61,386 nt of DNA from Gemmatimonadales bacterium. Lineage in GTDB: Bacteria; Krumholzibacteriota; Krumholzibacteriia; LZORAL124-64-63. The DNA lies in assembly GCA_019038745.1 (NCBI GenBank), contig JAHOYV010000095.1, positions 1 to 61,386 of the forward strand. The letters run 5' to 3'. Position numbers and translations under genes: made by a program. Below the pieces are notes generated by a model. The model worked only from the letters and a program-made list of their open reading frames with translations, ran no database searches and had not been told where the DNA came from. Shown here piece after piece: positions 8,944-17,235 of this stretch; the stretch's first letter is position 1; each line of letters starts with the position of its first letter.

Positions 8944-9375
8944 ATGATCCGTTTCGCTTTGCTGGTCGTAGTTGTCCTGTTGTTGTTTGCCGGATTCGCC
9001 CAAGCTTTTATTGAGGAGGTACATTTCAACCCCGCCATCATGGAGGGAGACGATCTTGATGTTCTGGTCTGGGGAGGCTTGCCCGATTCATGCTGGGAAT
9101 TTTTAGATTGGACTACAAATGACTACAACCAAAAGCTTGTTGTCAATATCAGCACTATAATGCCCTACCCTCCAGAGACCCTTTGTCTTCAGGTTGTCAC
9201 TCCGTACGAAGTGGCTGCTGTGTTCCCTTCCCTGAGCGAGGGGATCTACACCCTGCGGATCTATGAAAACCGGCCTCCGGAGGAGCCCAATATTCTGGAC
9301 TTTACTGTGGAAGTGATGGGTACTGTGTCCGCAGATAGCGAAACCTGGGATTCAATCAAGTCCTTGTTTCGCTGA
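8944..9375 (+). CDS. Small exported protein of unknown function
   Basis: The protein has 143 residues from the ATG at 8944, chosen because AAAGGAA sits 8 bases upstream and because this start places the signal peptide at the N-terminus (hydrophobic core 'LLVVVVLLLFAGFAQA'). An in-frame ATG at 8914 would add ten residues ahead of the signal. The mature part is acidic and beta-rich, with 'YTLRIYENRPPEEPNILDF' near the C-terminus resembling an Ig-like edge strand. I do not recognise the family. It is a single gene, with the divergent protease gene upstream and a 234-base gap to glycogen phosphorylase downstream. Confidence 0.6.
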   Translation: MIRFALLVVVVLLLFAGFAQAFIEEVHFNPAIMEGDDLDVLVWGGLPDSCWEFLDWTTNDYNQKLVVNISTIMPYPPETLCLQVVTPYEVAAVFPSLSEGIYTLRIYENRPPEEPNILDFTVEVMGTVSADSETWDSIKSLFR

Positions 9376-9609
9376 ACGAGCCGCCCAAAATTCCTCGGGT
9401 TAAGCCCGGCCCCACTGCACAAAACCAAGTGTAATGGTGGGCTAGATACCGCCAAAATTGCCTAATCTATTGTATCTCACTGCCGAAAACTTAATGGAGA
9501 TTTGCTGGGCTTCCGGTTGACCTGAAGCAAAACCGAGGTCGACTCAGCTTTACAATTTTAAAGCTTAAGATCAGGTGGCGTCCGAGACGATTACCCGCCA
9601 GGAGACGAC

Positions 9610-12087
9610 ATGCAGTTGACTATGGATGAGCGAAAAAGTGATGTTCTAGGTGCGCACCCGGAGAAGCAAAAACTCAAGGAAGATATCCTGCGCCACATCC
9701 GGGTAACGTTGGGGAACGACCCCGAACGACCCGACCGCTTTTCCTGCTATCTCGGTCTGGCTCAGTGCGTTCGAGAGCGGCTGCTGGACCGCTGGATCGA
9801 TTCTCAGCGTGCCCTTTACGACACCCAGTCCAAGCGGGTTTATTTCCTTTCCCTTGAATTCCTGCCGGGCCCCTTCCTGCGCAACTATCTGATCAGTCTG
9901 GGTCTGGAGGAAGCCGCTCGTCAGGCGGTTGGTGAACTGGGAATCGACCTGAATGATTTGGAAGAGGAGGAAAACGACCCCGGTCTGGGCAATGGCGGTC
10001 TGGGTCGATTAGCCTCCTGTTATCTGGATTCGATGGCTTGCTGTGGAGTTCCAGGCTACGGTTACGGGATCCACTACGATTATGGCATCTTCCAGCAGTC
10101 ACTTGAAAACGGTTACCAGCGCGAGCAATGCGATAACTGGGCCCAGCTCGGCAATCCCTGGGATGTTCAGCGGCGGCGTCACGTATTCCAGGTTCGCTAT
10201 TTCGGCCACACCGAGACCTACGAGGACGACCAAGGTCGGCTGCGTCGCCGTTGGACCGGTGGCCAATCCGTCAACGCCATGGCCAACGATATCCTGATCC
10301 CCGGTTACGGAAATAAATTCGTAAGCAACATGCGTTTGTGGGTGGCCCAGTCGAGCAGGGAGTTCGAACTTCACGACTTCAATCAGGGCGACTATATCGG
10401 AGCTGTTCAGGCCAAGGTTCTCAGCGAGACGATTTCGAAGGTTCTCTATCCGAGCGATGAACACGAGTCGGGCAAGGAACTTCGTCTGAAGCAGCAGTAT
10501 TTCCTGGTGGCCGCCACCATGGCCGACATCATGCGGCGGTTCAAACAACAGAGCAGTATCCTGGCCGATTTGCCGGACAACGTGGCCATTCAGCTGAACG
10601 ATACGCATCCCTCCATCGCTGTGGCTGAGCTGATGCGTATTCTCGTGGACGACGAAGGGATGGGTTGGGACGAGGCCTGGTCGATCTGCGGCCGGACATT
10701 CGCCTACACCAACCATACTGTTCTGCCCGAGGCCCTGGAAACCTGGCCCGTCGATCTGATGAGCCGATTGCTTCCCCGGCATATGGAGATCATCTACGAG
10801 ATCAACAACCGCTTTCTGGAACACGTTCGACGTGAACACCCCGACGAGCCGCATCTGCCGGAAAAATTGTCGCTGATCCAGGATGGCCCGGTAAAGATGG
10901 TCAGGATGGCGAATCTGGCCATCGTCGGCAGTCACACGGTCAATGGGGTTGCGGAACTGCACAGCCGCATCATCAAGGAAGACCTGTTCAATGATTTCGA
11001 GCGGGTTTTTCCCGGTCGCCTCCAGAATGTCACCAACGGAATCACACCGCGCCGCTGGCTCTACCAGGCCAACCCGAACCTGTCCAATTTGATTTCCTCG
11101 CGGATCGGGTCCGGCTGGGTGCGCGACCTTGACCAGCTGACTCGTCTGATTCCCTTGGCCGACGACGAGGACTTCCGCAAGGAGTGGCAGGCCTCGAAAC
11201 TGGTGAACAAGCAGCGATTGGCACGCTACATCCTGCGTCACACGGGCATCGGGGTTAACCCCACAACCATGTTCGATGTGCAGGTCAAGCGTATCCACGA
11301 ATACAAACGCCAGTTGTTGAATATCCTGCACGTGATCACCCTCTACAACCGGCTTCGGGATCCCGACGGGCCGCCGGTAACGCCCCGCACGGTGATTTTC
11401 GCTGGAAAGGCTGCTCCGGCCTATTACCAGGCGAAATTGATCATCAAGCTGATCAACTCGGTGGCCGCGACGATCAGCGCCGATCCAGCCGCCTACAATA
11501 AGTTGAGGGTTGTGTTCCTGCCCAACTACTGCGTGTCCCAGGCCGAAAAAATCGTAACGGCCGCCGATTTGTCCGAACAGATTTCGACGGCGGGCTTCGA
11601 AGCATCGGGAACCGGAAATATGAAGATGTCATTGAATGGCGCGCTGACGATCGGCACCCTGGACGGGGCCAACGTGGAGATAATGGAGGAGGTCGGGCGG
11701 GAGAACATCTTCATCTTCGGTCTGACGGCCGACGAGGTTGCGGAAACTCGCCAGGTGGGACACGACACCTGGTCCTATTACCACGGAAACGCCGAACTAC
11801 GTCAGGTCCTGGACATGATCAGCAACGGTTTCTTCTCCCCGGAAGACCCACAACTGTTCCGGCAGATTGTTGATCCCCTGCTTTACGGGGGTGACTTCTA
11901 CCTGCTTTTGGCTGATTACGCAGCCTTCGTTGCTGCCCAGGAGGAGGTGGGCCGGGCCTTCGAGGATTCGGATGGCTGGGCCCGGATGTCTATTCTGAAC
12001 ACGGCAAATATGGGCAAGTTCTCCAGCGACCGTTCGGTTATGGAATATGCCGATCGTATTTGGCAGGCCAAAACCCTGGTCGAATAA
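9610..12087 (+). CDS. glgP: Glycogen (alpha-glucan) phosphorylase
   Basis: This 825-residue, full-length GT35 phosphorylase cleaves alpha-1,4-glucans with phosphate to glucose-1-phosphate, using pyridoxal phosphate. The PLP lysine is Lys672 in 'GTGNMKMSLNGALTIGTLDG'. Other family landmarks are 'NDTHPSIAVAELMR', 'TNHTVLPEALE', 'VTNGITPRRW' and 'FDVQVKRIHEYKRQ'. AGGAG lies 5 bases before the ATG. No other glycogen gene is adjacent. Its presence implies an intracellular glucan store. The next gene follows after 71 bases on the same strand and could be co-transcribed. Confidence 0.97.
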   Translation: MQLTMDERKSDVLGAHPEKQKLKEDILRHIRVTLGNDPERPDRFSCYLGLAQCVRERLLDRWIDSQRALYDTQSKRVYFLSLEFLPGPFLRNYLISLGLEEAARQAVGELGIDLNDLEEEENDPGLGNGGLGRLASCYLDSMACCGVPGYGYGIHYDYGIFQQSLENGYQREQCDNWAQLGNPWDVQRRRHVFQVRYFGHTETYEDDQGRLRRRWTGGQSVNAMANDILIPGYGNKFVSNMRLWVAQSSREFELHDFNQGDYIGAVQAKVLSETISKVLYPSDEHESGKELRLKQQYFLVAATMADIMRRFKQQSSILADLPDNVAIQLNDTHPSIAVAELMRILVDDEGMGWDEAWSICGRTFAYTNHTVLPEALETWPVDLMSRLLPRHMEIIYEINNRFLEHVRREHPDEPHLPEKLSLIQDGPVKMVRMANLAIVGSHTVNGVAELHSRIIKEDLFNDFERVFPGRLQNVTNGITPRRWLYQANPNLSNLISSRIGSGWVRDLDQLTRLIPLADDEDFRKEWQASKLVNKQRLARYILRHTGIGVNPTTMFDVQVKRIHEYKRQLLNILHVITLYNRLRDPDGPPVTPRTVIFAGKAAPAYYQAKLIIKLINSVAATISADPAAYNKLRVVFLPNYCVSQAEKIVTAADLSEQISTAGFEASGTGNMKMSLNGALTIGTLDGANVEIMEEVGRENIFIFGLTADEVAETRQVGHDTWSYYHGNAELRQVLDMISNGFFSPEDPQLFRQIVDPLLYGGDFYLLLADYAAFVAAQEEVGRAFEDSDGWARMSILNTANMGKFSSDRSVMEYADRIWQAKTLVE

Positions 12088-12158
12088 AAAACTATAAAGT
12101 GAGACCCCTGTCCGCGGGATGGGGGTCGCGCCACAACCCGAATAAGGAATGAGCCGAA

Positions 12159-13424
12159 ATGACGCAGCATGACATGATTCAGACCGAGCCCGTTGAAATT
12201 TCCGTGGCCCGGCAAGGAGTATTCGACCGGCAGCGCAGACTGTGGGGATATGAACTGTTTTGCGTGGGCAATACCGAGGACACGCCCTCGGGGATCCCGT
12301 CCGAACAGAATGTGCCCATCCGAGTGGCCTCCAGCGCTGGAGTGGGTCTACAGCGGATGATCAACCGTGAAAAACGGGTTCTGGTCAGCCTGAGCGAGAA
12401 GAATATCCTGGACGATCAAGCCTATGCGCTCCCGCCGGCCATAACGACGATTTTTGTGGGCGAGCAGACCTTCATGAAGCCCGGAGTGGCTGCAAGAGTA
12501 GAGCAGTTGAAATCCGACGGTTTTCCCGTGGCGGTTCCGACCTTCACCGGATCTCCGGGTTGTGTGGACCTGTATCGCATGGCGGATATCATAGGCATCA
12601 CGGTGAAAGATCGACCGCGTTTTGAGCTGGAACCGGCGATAGCTGCAGTGCTCGAACACGGGGCCACGCCCATGGCCTGCCTCGTTCCCGACACCGAACG
12701 TTTCGAAATTTGTCAGGAGCTGGGCTTCGATTTATTCAAGGGCGGTTTCAGCAAAGTGGCCGAGATCGTTCCCATGCGTAAGGTCGCTTCGAACCAGGTG
12801 GTCCGGTTCAACCTTCTCAAGGCCCTGGAGTCGGGCGAGCGGGATATTCAGGCCTTGGCCGAGCAGATTCAGTCCGATGCTTCGATCAGCTTCCGCATGC
12901 TGACCTACCTCAACTCCGCCTCCTTCGGACTCACCCACAAGGTCAAGTCGATTCCCCACGCCATAAGCATGTTGGGCTGGCATAAGATCCGCAACTGGCT
13001 GCGGGTTGTGTTGTTGAGCGACATCAACGACGGGGATGAGAACTCGGAATTGCTGCTTGCGGCGGCCCAGAGGGCCAAGTTCCTCGAACTGGTTGCGCGA
13101 CGCTATTCATTCTGGGGCTTCGAACCGGAGAGCATGCACTTGTTGGGCTTATTCTCCCTGCTGGATGCAATGATCGGTATTCCGATGAAGGAGATCGCCT
13201 CCTTCCTGCCTCTGGACAGTGGCCTGAAGGCCGGTTTGTGTGGCGACCCCGACAGCGAATACCTGCCGCTGATCAATCTTGTGCGGGATCTGGAAGAAGC
13301 GCGGTGGGCGGAAGCCGAAGTGGCAGTTAGTAGACTCAATCTGGACAATGCAGGCACGAAAGCAGCATTCCAGGAAGCTGTCGACTGGGCCGGTGAATTG
13401 ACTTCGATGATGGAAGAGAAGTAA
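12159..13424 (+). CDS. Degenerate EAL-HDOD signalling protein
   Basis: This 421-residue protein has the YuxH-type architecture: an EAL-like domain (about 5-195) followed by an HDOD domain (about 205-400, 'QIQSDASISFRMLTYLNSAS' and 'SIPHAISMLGWHKIRNW'). The EAL part has lost the catalytic signature: the start reads 'GYELFC', and the position of the metal-binding DD(F)G motif reads 'VPTFTGSPG'. It should not hydrolyse cyclic di-GMP but might bind it or act by protein contacts. HDOD proteins commonly act in signalling, motility or stress control. An AAGGA ribosome site precedes the ATG. The link to glycogen phosphorylase upstream is only positional. Confidence 0.85.
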   Translation: MTQHDMIQTEPVEISVARQGVFDRQRRLWGYELFCVGNTEDTPSGIPSEQNVPIRVASSAGVGLQRMINREKRVLVSLSEKNILDDQAYALPPAITTIFVGEQTFMKPGVAARVEQLKSDGFPVAVPTFTGSPGCVDLYRMADIIGITVKDRPRFELEPAIAAVLEHGATPMACLVPDTERFEICQELGFDLFKGGFSKVAEIVPMRKVASNQVVRFNLLKALESGERDIQALAEQIQSDASISFRMLTYLNSASFGLTHKVKSIPHAISMLGWHKIRNWLRVVLLSDINDGDENSELLLAAAQRAKFLELVARRYSFWGFEPESMHLLGLFSLLDAMIGIPMKEIASFLPLDSGLKAGLCGDPDSEYLPLINLVRDLEEARWAEAEVAVSRLNLDNAGTKAAFQEAVDWAGELTSMMEEK

Positions 13425-13564
13425 CAGGAGCGGTTCGCGGGATTGTCCATGTCATCGGGAAAAACCGATGGCCCCGTTGAGCCGGAAATCCATGTGCCGA
13501 TATACTGCTTGTTCCAAGCGACCCCATCGGTCGTAGGAATATTCTTCGAAACCTCCCCCAAAAT

Positions 13565-13580
13565 CTTCCCCCAGGGGGAG
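13565..13580. repeat. Dispersed GC palindrome, copy 2 (variant)
   Basis: CTTCCCCCAGGGGGAG is a one-base-off-centre variant of the palindrome at 706-721. It lies in the 286-base gap before the zinc-ribbon gene. No gene or promoter was recognised in that gap. Confidence 0.45.
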
Positions 13581-13710
13581 AAATTCCCGCTACAATCGGG
13601 CAGAATTCTTGGTTTCATGCTTGCCCCAAGCCTTCATCTGGGGCAACATTGTCCAGGAAATAATTACCTGTGCTATCAAAAATCTACAAGGTTCCCCGGA
13701 GGGCCACCTC

Positions 13711-14094
13711 GTGAAATGTCCCGTCTGTCGCACCGTGATGTTTGTTGTCGAGTACGAAGGAGTCGAACTGGACGTCTGTCAGGATTGTCGGGGAACCTGG
13801 TTCGACCGTGGGGAGTTGGACCTTGTGCTGGGAGACCAGGCCACCCTCGAACTTACGCCGGCGTTGACAGCGGAGGACGATCGAGGTTGTCCTATCTGTT
13901 CCGAATCCATGGGGAAAATGAATATTGGTCCGGGTGGGCGGGTAATGATCGATGCTTGTCCCGAACAATGCGGAATGTGGTTTGACCGGGGCGAAGTGAG
14001 TGACCTGATCGGTGATCTCGAGACCGGTGGTTGGGAACTGCCGGACAGCGTGCGGGAGTTCCTGAGCCGGATGTTTCCCGCTTCCAGCGATTGA
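13711..14094 (+). CDS. TFIIB-type zinc-ribbon protein
   Basis: The protein has 127 residues from the GTG at 13711, chosen because GGAGGG lies 7 bases upstream and because the first zinc ribbon then begins at residue 2 ('VKCPVCRTVM'). The frame is open further upstream but codes for unrelated sequence. It has two tandem ribbons of the bacterial zf-TFIIB kind: CPVC...CQDCRGTWFDRGE and CPIC...CPEQCGMWFDRGE, each ending in the family's W-F-D-R-G-E signature. Proteins of this kind are often found beside membrane-protease genes, and here the LemA and HtpX-like genes follow directly. The function is unknown; protein or nucleic-acid binding is likely. Confidence 0.8.
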   Translation: MKCPVCRTVMFVVEYEGVELDVCQDCRGTWFDRGELDLVLGDQATLELTPALTAEDDRGCPICSESMGKMNIGPGGRVMIDACPEQCGMWFDRGEVSDLIGDLETGGWELPDSVREFLSRMFPASSD

Positions 14095-14197
14095 CCAGGA
14101 ACCGAAATCAATACAAGCCTGATGTCGGCCCCGAGGATCGAAACCTGGGAAACCTGATAATTACCGTCGCAGCGGCGGTTTTCTGAAAGGAAGAAAA

Positions 14198-14755
14198 ATG
14201 ATTGCCTTCTTCATACTGCTCGGTGTGATAGTGGTTCTAGTCGGCTGGGTGGTCGGGATCTACAACTCGCTGGTGGGGTTACGCAACCGCGTCAAGGAGG
14301 CATGGGCCCAAGTCGATGTGCAGCTCAAGCGCCGCTTCGACTTGATTCCCAATCTAATAGAGACAGTCAAGGGCTACATGAGTCACGAGCGGGAGACTCT
14401 CGAAGCGGTAACCCAGGCTCGGGCCGCCATCTCGGGCGCGGGTAATATGCCCGACCGGATGAATGCCGAGGGCGGACTGACCGCTGCGCTGGGCCGGCTC
14501 TTTGCCGTCTCGGAAAGCTATCCCGATTTGAAGGCCAGCACCAACTTTCTGTCCTTGCAGGAGGAGTTGGCCAGTACGGAAAACAAGATCAGTTTCGCGC
14601 GCCAGTTCTACAACGAGACCGTCATGCGGATGAACAACAAGGTGCAGATGTTCCCCGGGAACATCATCGCCGGAATGTTCAACTTCCAGAACGAGGAATT
14701 CTTCGAAGTGACCGACGAAGAGCAGCGCGAAGCTCCGAAAGTGGATTTCAACTAG
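14198..14755 (+). CDS. LemA family membrane protein
   Basis: This 185-residue protein has a single N-terminal membrane segment (residues 3-20) followed by the conserved LemA helical bundle. Family motifs are 'VKEAWAQVDVQLKRRFDLIP', 'NLIETVKGY' and 'QFYNETVMRMNNK'. AAAGGAAG precedes the ATG. LemA genes very often sit beside HtpX-type proteases or TPM-domain proteins in envelope-quality or stress operons. The stop codon here abuts the ATG of an M48 protease, so the two are almost certainly co-translated. The biochemical role of LemA is unknown. Confidence 0.93.
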   Translation: MIAFFILLGVIVVLVGWVVGIYNSLVGLRNRVKEAWAQVDVQLKRRFDLIPNLIETVKGYMSHERETLEAVTQARAAISGAGNMPDRMNAEGGLTAALGRLFAVSESYPDLKASTNFLSLQEELASTENKISFARQFYNETVMRMNNKVQMFPGNIIAGMFNFQNEEFFEVTDEEQREAPKVDFN

Positions 14756-16006
14756 ATGTGGGAACAGATAGCCGCCAACCGCCGCAAGTCATTCATGCTG
14801 GTCATTGTCGCTGCCATGCTGCTGCTTGTTTTGGGCTATTTTTTAGGTGAGTATTTCCTGGGCAGGGGTTACGGCCCCTACGGAATGGTAATTGCCGGGA
14901 TCGTCTGGCTGGTCATGACCCTGGTCGCCTGGTTCCAGGGCGACAACATCATGCTGTCCATGGCCGGGGCGAAGAAGATTCAGAAGGAAGACCTGCCCAT
15001 ACTCTTCAACGTCGTAGAGGAAATGACGCTGGCTTCGGGCTTATCCAGGATTCCCGACATCTACGTGATCGACGATCCGGCGCCCAACGCTTTTGCCACG
15101 GGGCGTCGGCCCGAGACTGCTGCCGTTGCGGTTACCAGTGGGTTATTGCGCCGACTCAATCGTGACGAATTGCAGGGCGTGATCGCCCACGAGCTGGCCC
15201 ACGTCCGCAACAGGGATATCCAGCTGATGCTCTTTGCCGGAGTACTGATCGGCGCCATCGTAATCCTCTCCGAGGTGGGGTTGCGCGGGATGTGGTTCGG
15301 CGGCGGCCGCAGTCGGTCACGACGCGATTCCGGAGGAGACGGGGGCAACGCCATCGTGGCTGTCCTGGCCATTGTTTTGATGATCCTGGCCCCGATCCTG
15401 GCCCGTTTGATCTACCTGGCGGTCTCGCGCAAGCGGGAGTACCTGGCCGATGCTTCGGCCGCGACCTTCACCCGTTACCCCGAGGGCTTGGCCTCGGCGT
15501 TGGAGAAGATCAGCGCCGCTCCCCAGACCCTGAATTCGGCCAACCGGGCCACCGCGCCAATGTACATCATCAATCCGTTGAAGAAAGCTGGCAAGAAGGC
15601 GGGCAAAAAAGCGGGGGCGATGGCCGCCAACGCCAGCAGCACCCATCCTCCAATCGATGAACGCGTCCGCATCCTGCGCTCGATGAGTGGGGGAGGGTAC
15701 GCCGCCTACGAAGAAAGTTACCGCAAAGTCAGCGGCGGCAAGGGAGTGATCCCGGGGTCGGCGTTGAAGGAGGAGGCAGGAGATGAAACCAGCCGGGCTA
15801 CAGCCGAGGACAGCGGCAAGAGGCCTCAGAAAGAGTCGTCGGCAGCTTCCCAGATAATCCTGGCCCGACAGGTCGACGATTTTTTCTACCGCTCCGCCGG
15901 TTACCGTATGATCAAGTGTGACTGCGGGGCTACCCTGAAGCTGCCCCGTGATTTCAAGTCTCCCCAGGCGGAGTGTCCCCGCTGTGGAGCGTCGCACTCC
16001 CTGTAA
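14756..16006 (+). CDS. M48 family membrane zinc metalloprotease (HtpX-like) with C-terminal zinc ribbon
   Basis: This 416-residue protease has two N-terminal membrane segments (about 15-35 and 42-62). The M48 catalytic motif is His145-Glu-Leu-Ala-His149 in 'VIAHELAHVRNRD', and further membrane segments lie near 165 and 205-225. The downstream glutamate is in 'SRKREYLADASAA'. HtpX-like proteases degrade damaged membrane proteins. After the protease core come a basic, Ala/Gly-rich stretch ('KAGKKAGKKAGAMAAN'), a charged linker and a C-terminal zinc ribbon (residues about 386-416, CDC...CPRC) that standard HtpX lacks. Its ATG directly follows the LemA stop codon. Confidence 0.9.
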   Translation: MWEQIAANRRKSFMLVIVAAMLLLVLGYFLGEYFLGRGYGPYGMVIAGIVWLVMTLVAWFQGDNIMLSMAGAKKIQKEDLPILFNVVEEMTLASGLSRIPDIYVIDDPAPNAFATGRRPETAAVAVTSGLLRRLNRDELQGVIAHELAHVRNRDIQLMLFAGVLIGAIVILSEVGLRGMWFGGGRSRSRRDSGGDGGNAIVAVLAIVLMILAPILARLIYLAVSRKREYLADASAATFTRYPEGLASALEKISAAPQTLNSANRATAPMYIINPLKKAGKKAGKKAGAMAANASSTHPPIDERVRILRSMSGGGYAAYEESYRKVSGGKGVIPGSALKEEAGDETSRATAEDSGKRPQKESSAASQIILARQVDDFFYRSAGYRMIKCDCGATLKLPRDFKSPQAECPRCGASHSL

Positions 16007-16024
16007 CCTTTTGCTGTTTTGCTC

Positions 16025-16438
16025 CTACCGGCAGTGTTCTTCTTCCATGATATGCAGGATCCGCGCGCGGATTTTCATTTCCAGATCCAGCATGCCGGCA
16101 CCGCGCGCGTACCTGGCCTGGATCCTCAGCACATCCAATTCGCGTTCTACCTCAAGCCGTTCCAGACAGTTGATGATTTGGATGACTCTCTCCTCATCCG
16201 TGGCTGTCCGCAGTTCTGCAAGCAACGCCAATTCGGCGTGCTCGGTCTGATCGTTTACCTTCTGGATTTCAGAATAGTAAGGCGATCGTGCCAATGTCGC
16301 GTGGGATTGATCCATGAAAATGGAGTGTTGGATGTCTCGAACCTGGTCCCTTTGCGAGGTGATGCGGTCAGCGGCGAGGGTTGCGGTGGAGGCCATCAAG
16401 AGAATGATTCCAGCGGCGAGTGTGATAAGGATTCTCAT
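16025..16438 (-). CDS. Small exported helical protein
   Basis: This 137-residue protein has a signal peptide (core 'LITLAAGIILLMASTATLAA', cleavage near residue 22) and a charged, strongly helical mature part with many Glu, Arg and Leu residues. The overall character resembles small periplasmic helical proteins of the Spy/LTXXQ kind, but I do not see their diagnostic motif. A GGGAGGAT ribosome site precedes the ATG. It is a single gene that converges on the HtpX-like gene, 18 bases away. The function is unknown. Confidence 0.65.
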   Translation of the reverse strand: MRILITLAAGIILLMASTATLAADRITSQRDQVRDIQHSIFMDQSHATLARSPYYSEIQKVNDQTEHAELALLAELRTATDEERVIQIINCLERLEVERELDVLRIQARYARGAGMLDLEMKIRARILHIMEEEHCR

Positions 16439-16486
16439 CAGCTTATCCTCCCAGTTTTGGGTTCCCCCTGCTTCTAGGATGTTAAA

Positions 16487-16515
16487 ACTTTAGCATAGAT
16501 GGAAAATAATTGCAA
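16487..16515 (-). promoter_or_regulatory. Possible sigma-70 promoter for the small exported protein gene
   Basis: On the minus strand TTGCAA (16510-16515) and TAAAGT (16487-16492) are separated by 17 bases, about 50 bases before the gene's start codon. The match to consensus is partial, so this is a weak call. Confidence 0.3.
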
Positions 16516-16605
16516 TCGTTATTTTTTCTTGCGGGAGATCAAAATCCCTTCAGCAAATTTCCACTCTGGGATTGGTCGGTGGTCTGGAGGTCTTGCCAAG
16601 GCAGT

Positions 16606-17235
16606 CTATTCTTGCAGGAATGCCCGAATCAGGTCTTTGCCGAGTGGCGTTCCAATGGATTCGGGGTGGAACTGGACCCCGATCAGGGGAAATTCCCGAT
16701 GTTTGATTCCCATGATCAGGCCATCGTCGGTCCAGGCCGTCAATTCGAGGCAATCGGGCAATGATTCCCGCTCAACGATCAGGCTGTGGTACCGCATTCC
16801 CTCCAATGGGTCGGCCAAACCCTGAAAAATGGAGGTTCCGCCGTGTCTGATCGGGCTGCTGCGGCCGTGCCTGGGTTGGGGGGCCCGGACGATTCGGCCG
16901 CCGAAGGCCTCGGCAAGACCGAGGTGGCCCAGGCAAACACCCAGGATTGGGGTTTCCCGGCCCAGTTCCAGAATTACTGACCGGCACACTCCGAAATAGT
17001 CCGGATTTTCGGGGCTACCGGGACCCGGGGAGATGAGAATTCGGTCCGGACGGAGGTCCCTGATCTCGTCCAGGGTGACATTGTTGTTGCGTAGGACCAA
17101 GGGGAGTGGGCCGGAGGTGGATTCGGTAGTCAGTTCATGGGTGTGGTCAGAAGATATTTCGGCCGATATTTCAGCCACGAGCTGAAACAGGTTAAAAGTA
17201 AAAGAGTCGTAGTTGTCCAGGATGACTAAGCTCAT
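16606..17235 (-). CDS. pabA: Aminodeoxychorismate synthase glutaminase subunit (PabA/TrpG family)
   Basis: This 209-residue class I glutamine amidotransferase supplies ammonia to the PabB encoded just upstream. The catalytic cysteine is in 'GVCLGHLGLAEAFGG', the histidine and glutamate are in 'VQFHPES', and the N-terminal oxyanion region is 'ILISPGPGSPENP'. The residue after the GVCLGH motif, almost always Gln in this family, is Leu here, which may weaken glutamine binding. Its start overlaps the end of pabB by four bases (coupled translation). PabA and TrpG are often one dual-use protein; the neighbour suggests folate here, while trpB lies about 40 kb away. Confidence 0.88.
   Translation of the reverse strand: MSLVILDNYDSFTFNLFQLVAEISAEISSDHTHELTTESTSGPLPLVLRNNNVTLDEIRDLRPDRILISPGPGSPENPDYFGVCRSVILELGRETPILGVCLGHLGLAEAFGGRIVRAPQPRHGRSSPIRHGGTSIFQGLADPLEGMRYHSLIVERESLPDCLELTAWTDDGLIMGIKHREFPLIGVQFHPESIGTPLGKDLIRAFLQE

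Noticed and set aside
12103-12127. Hairpin between glycogen phosphorylase and the EAL-HDOD gene as a terminator
   Set aside because: The stem is only six base pairs with a 13-base loop and no T-run follows, so it does not support a transcript end.
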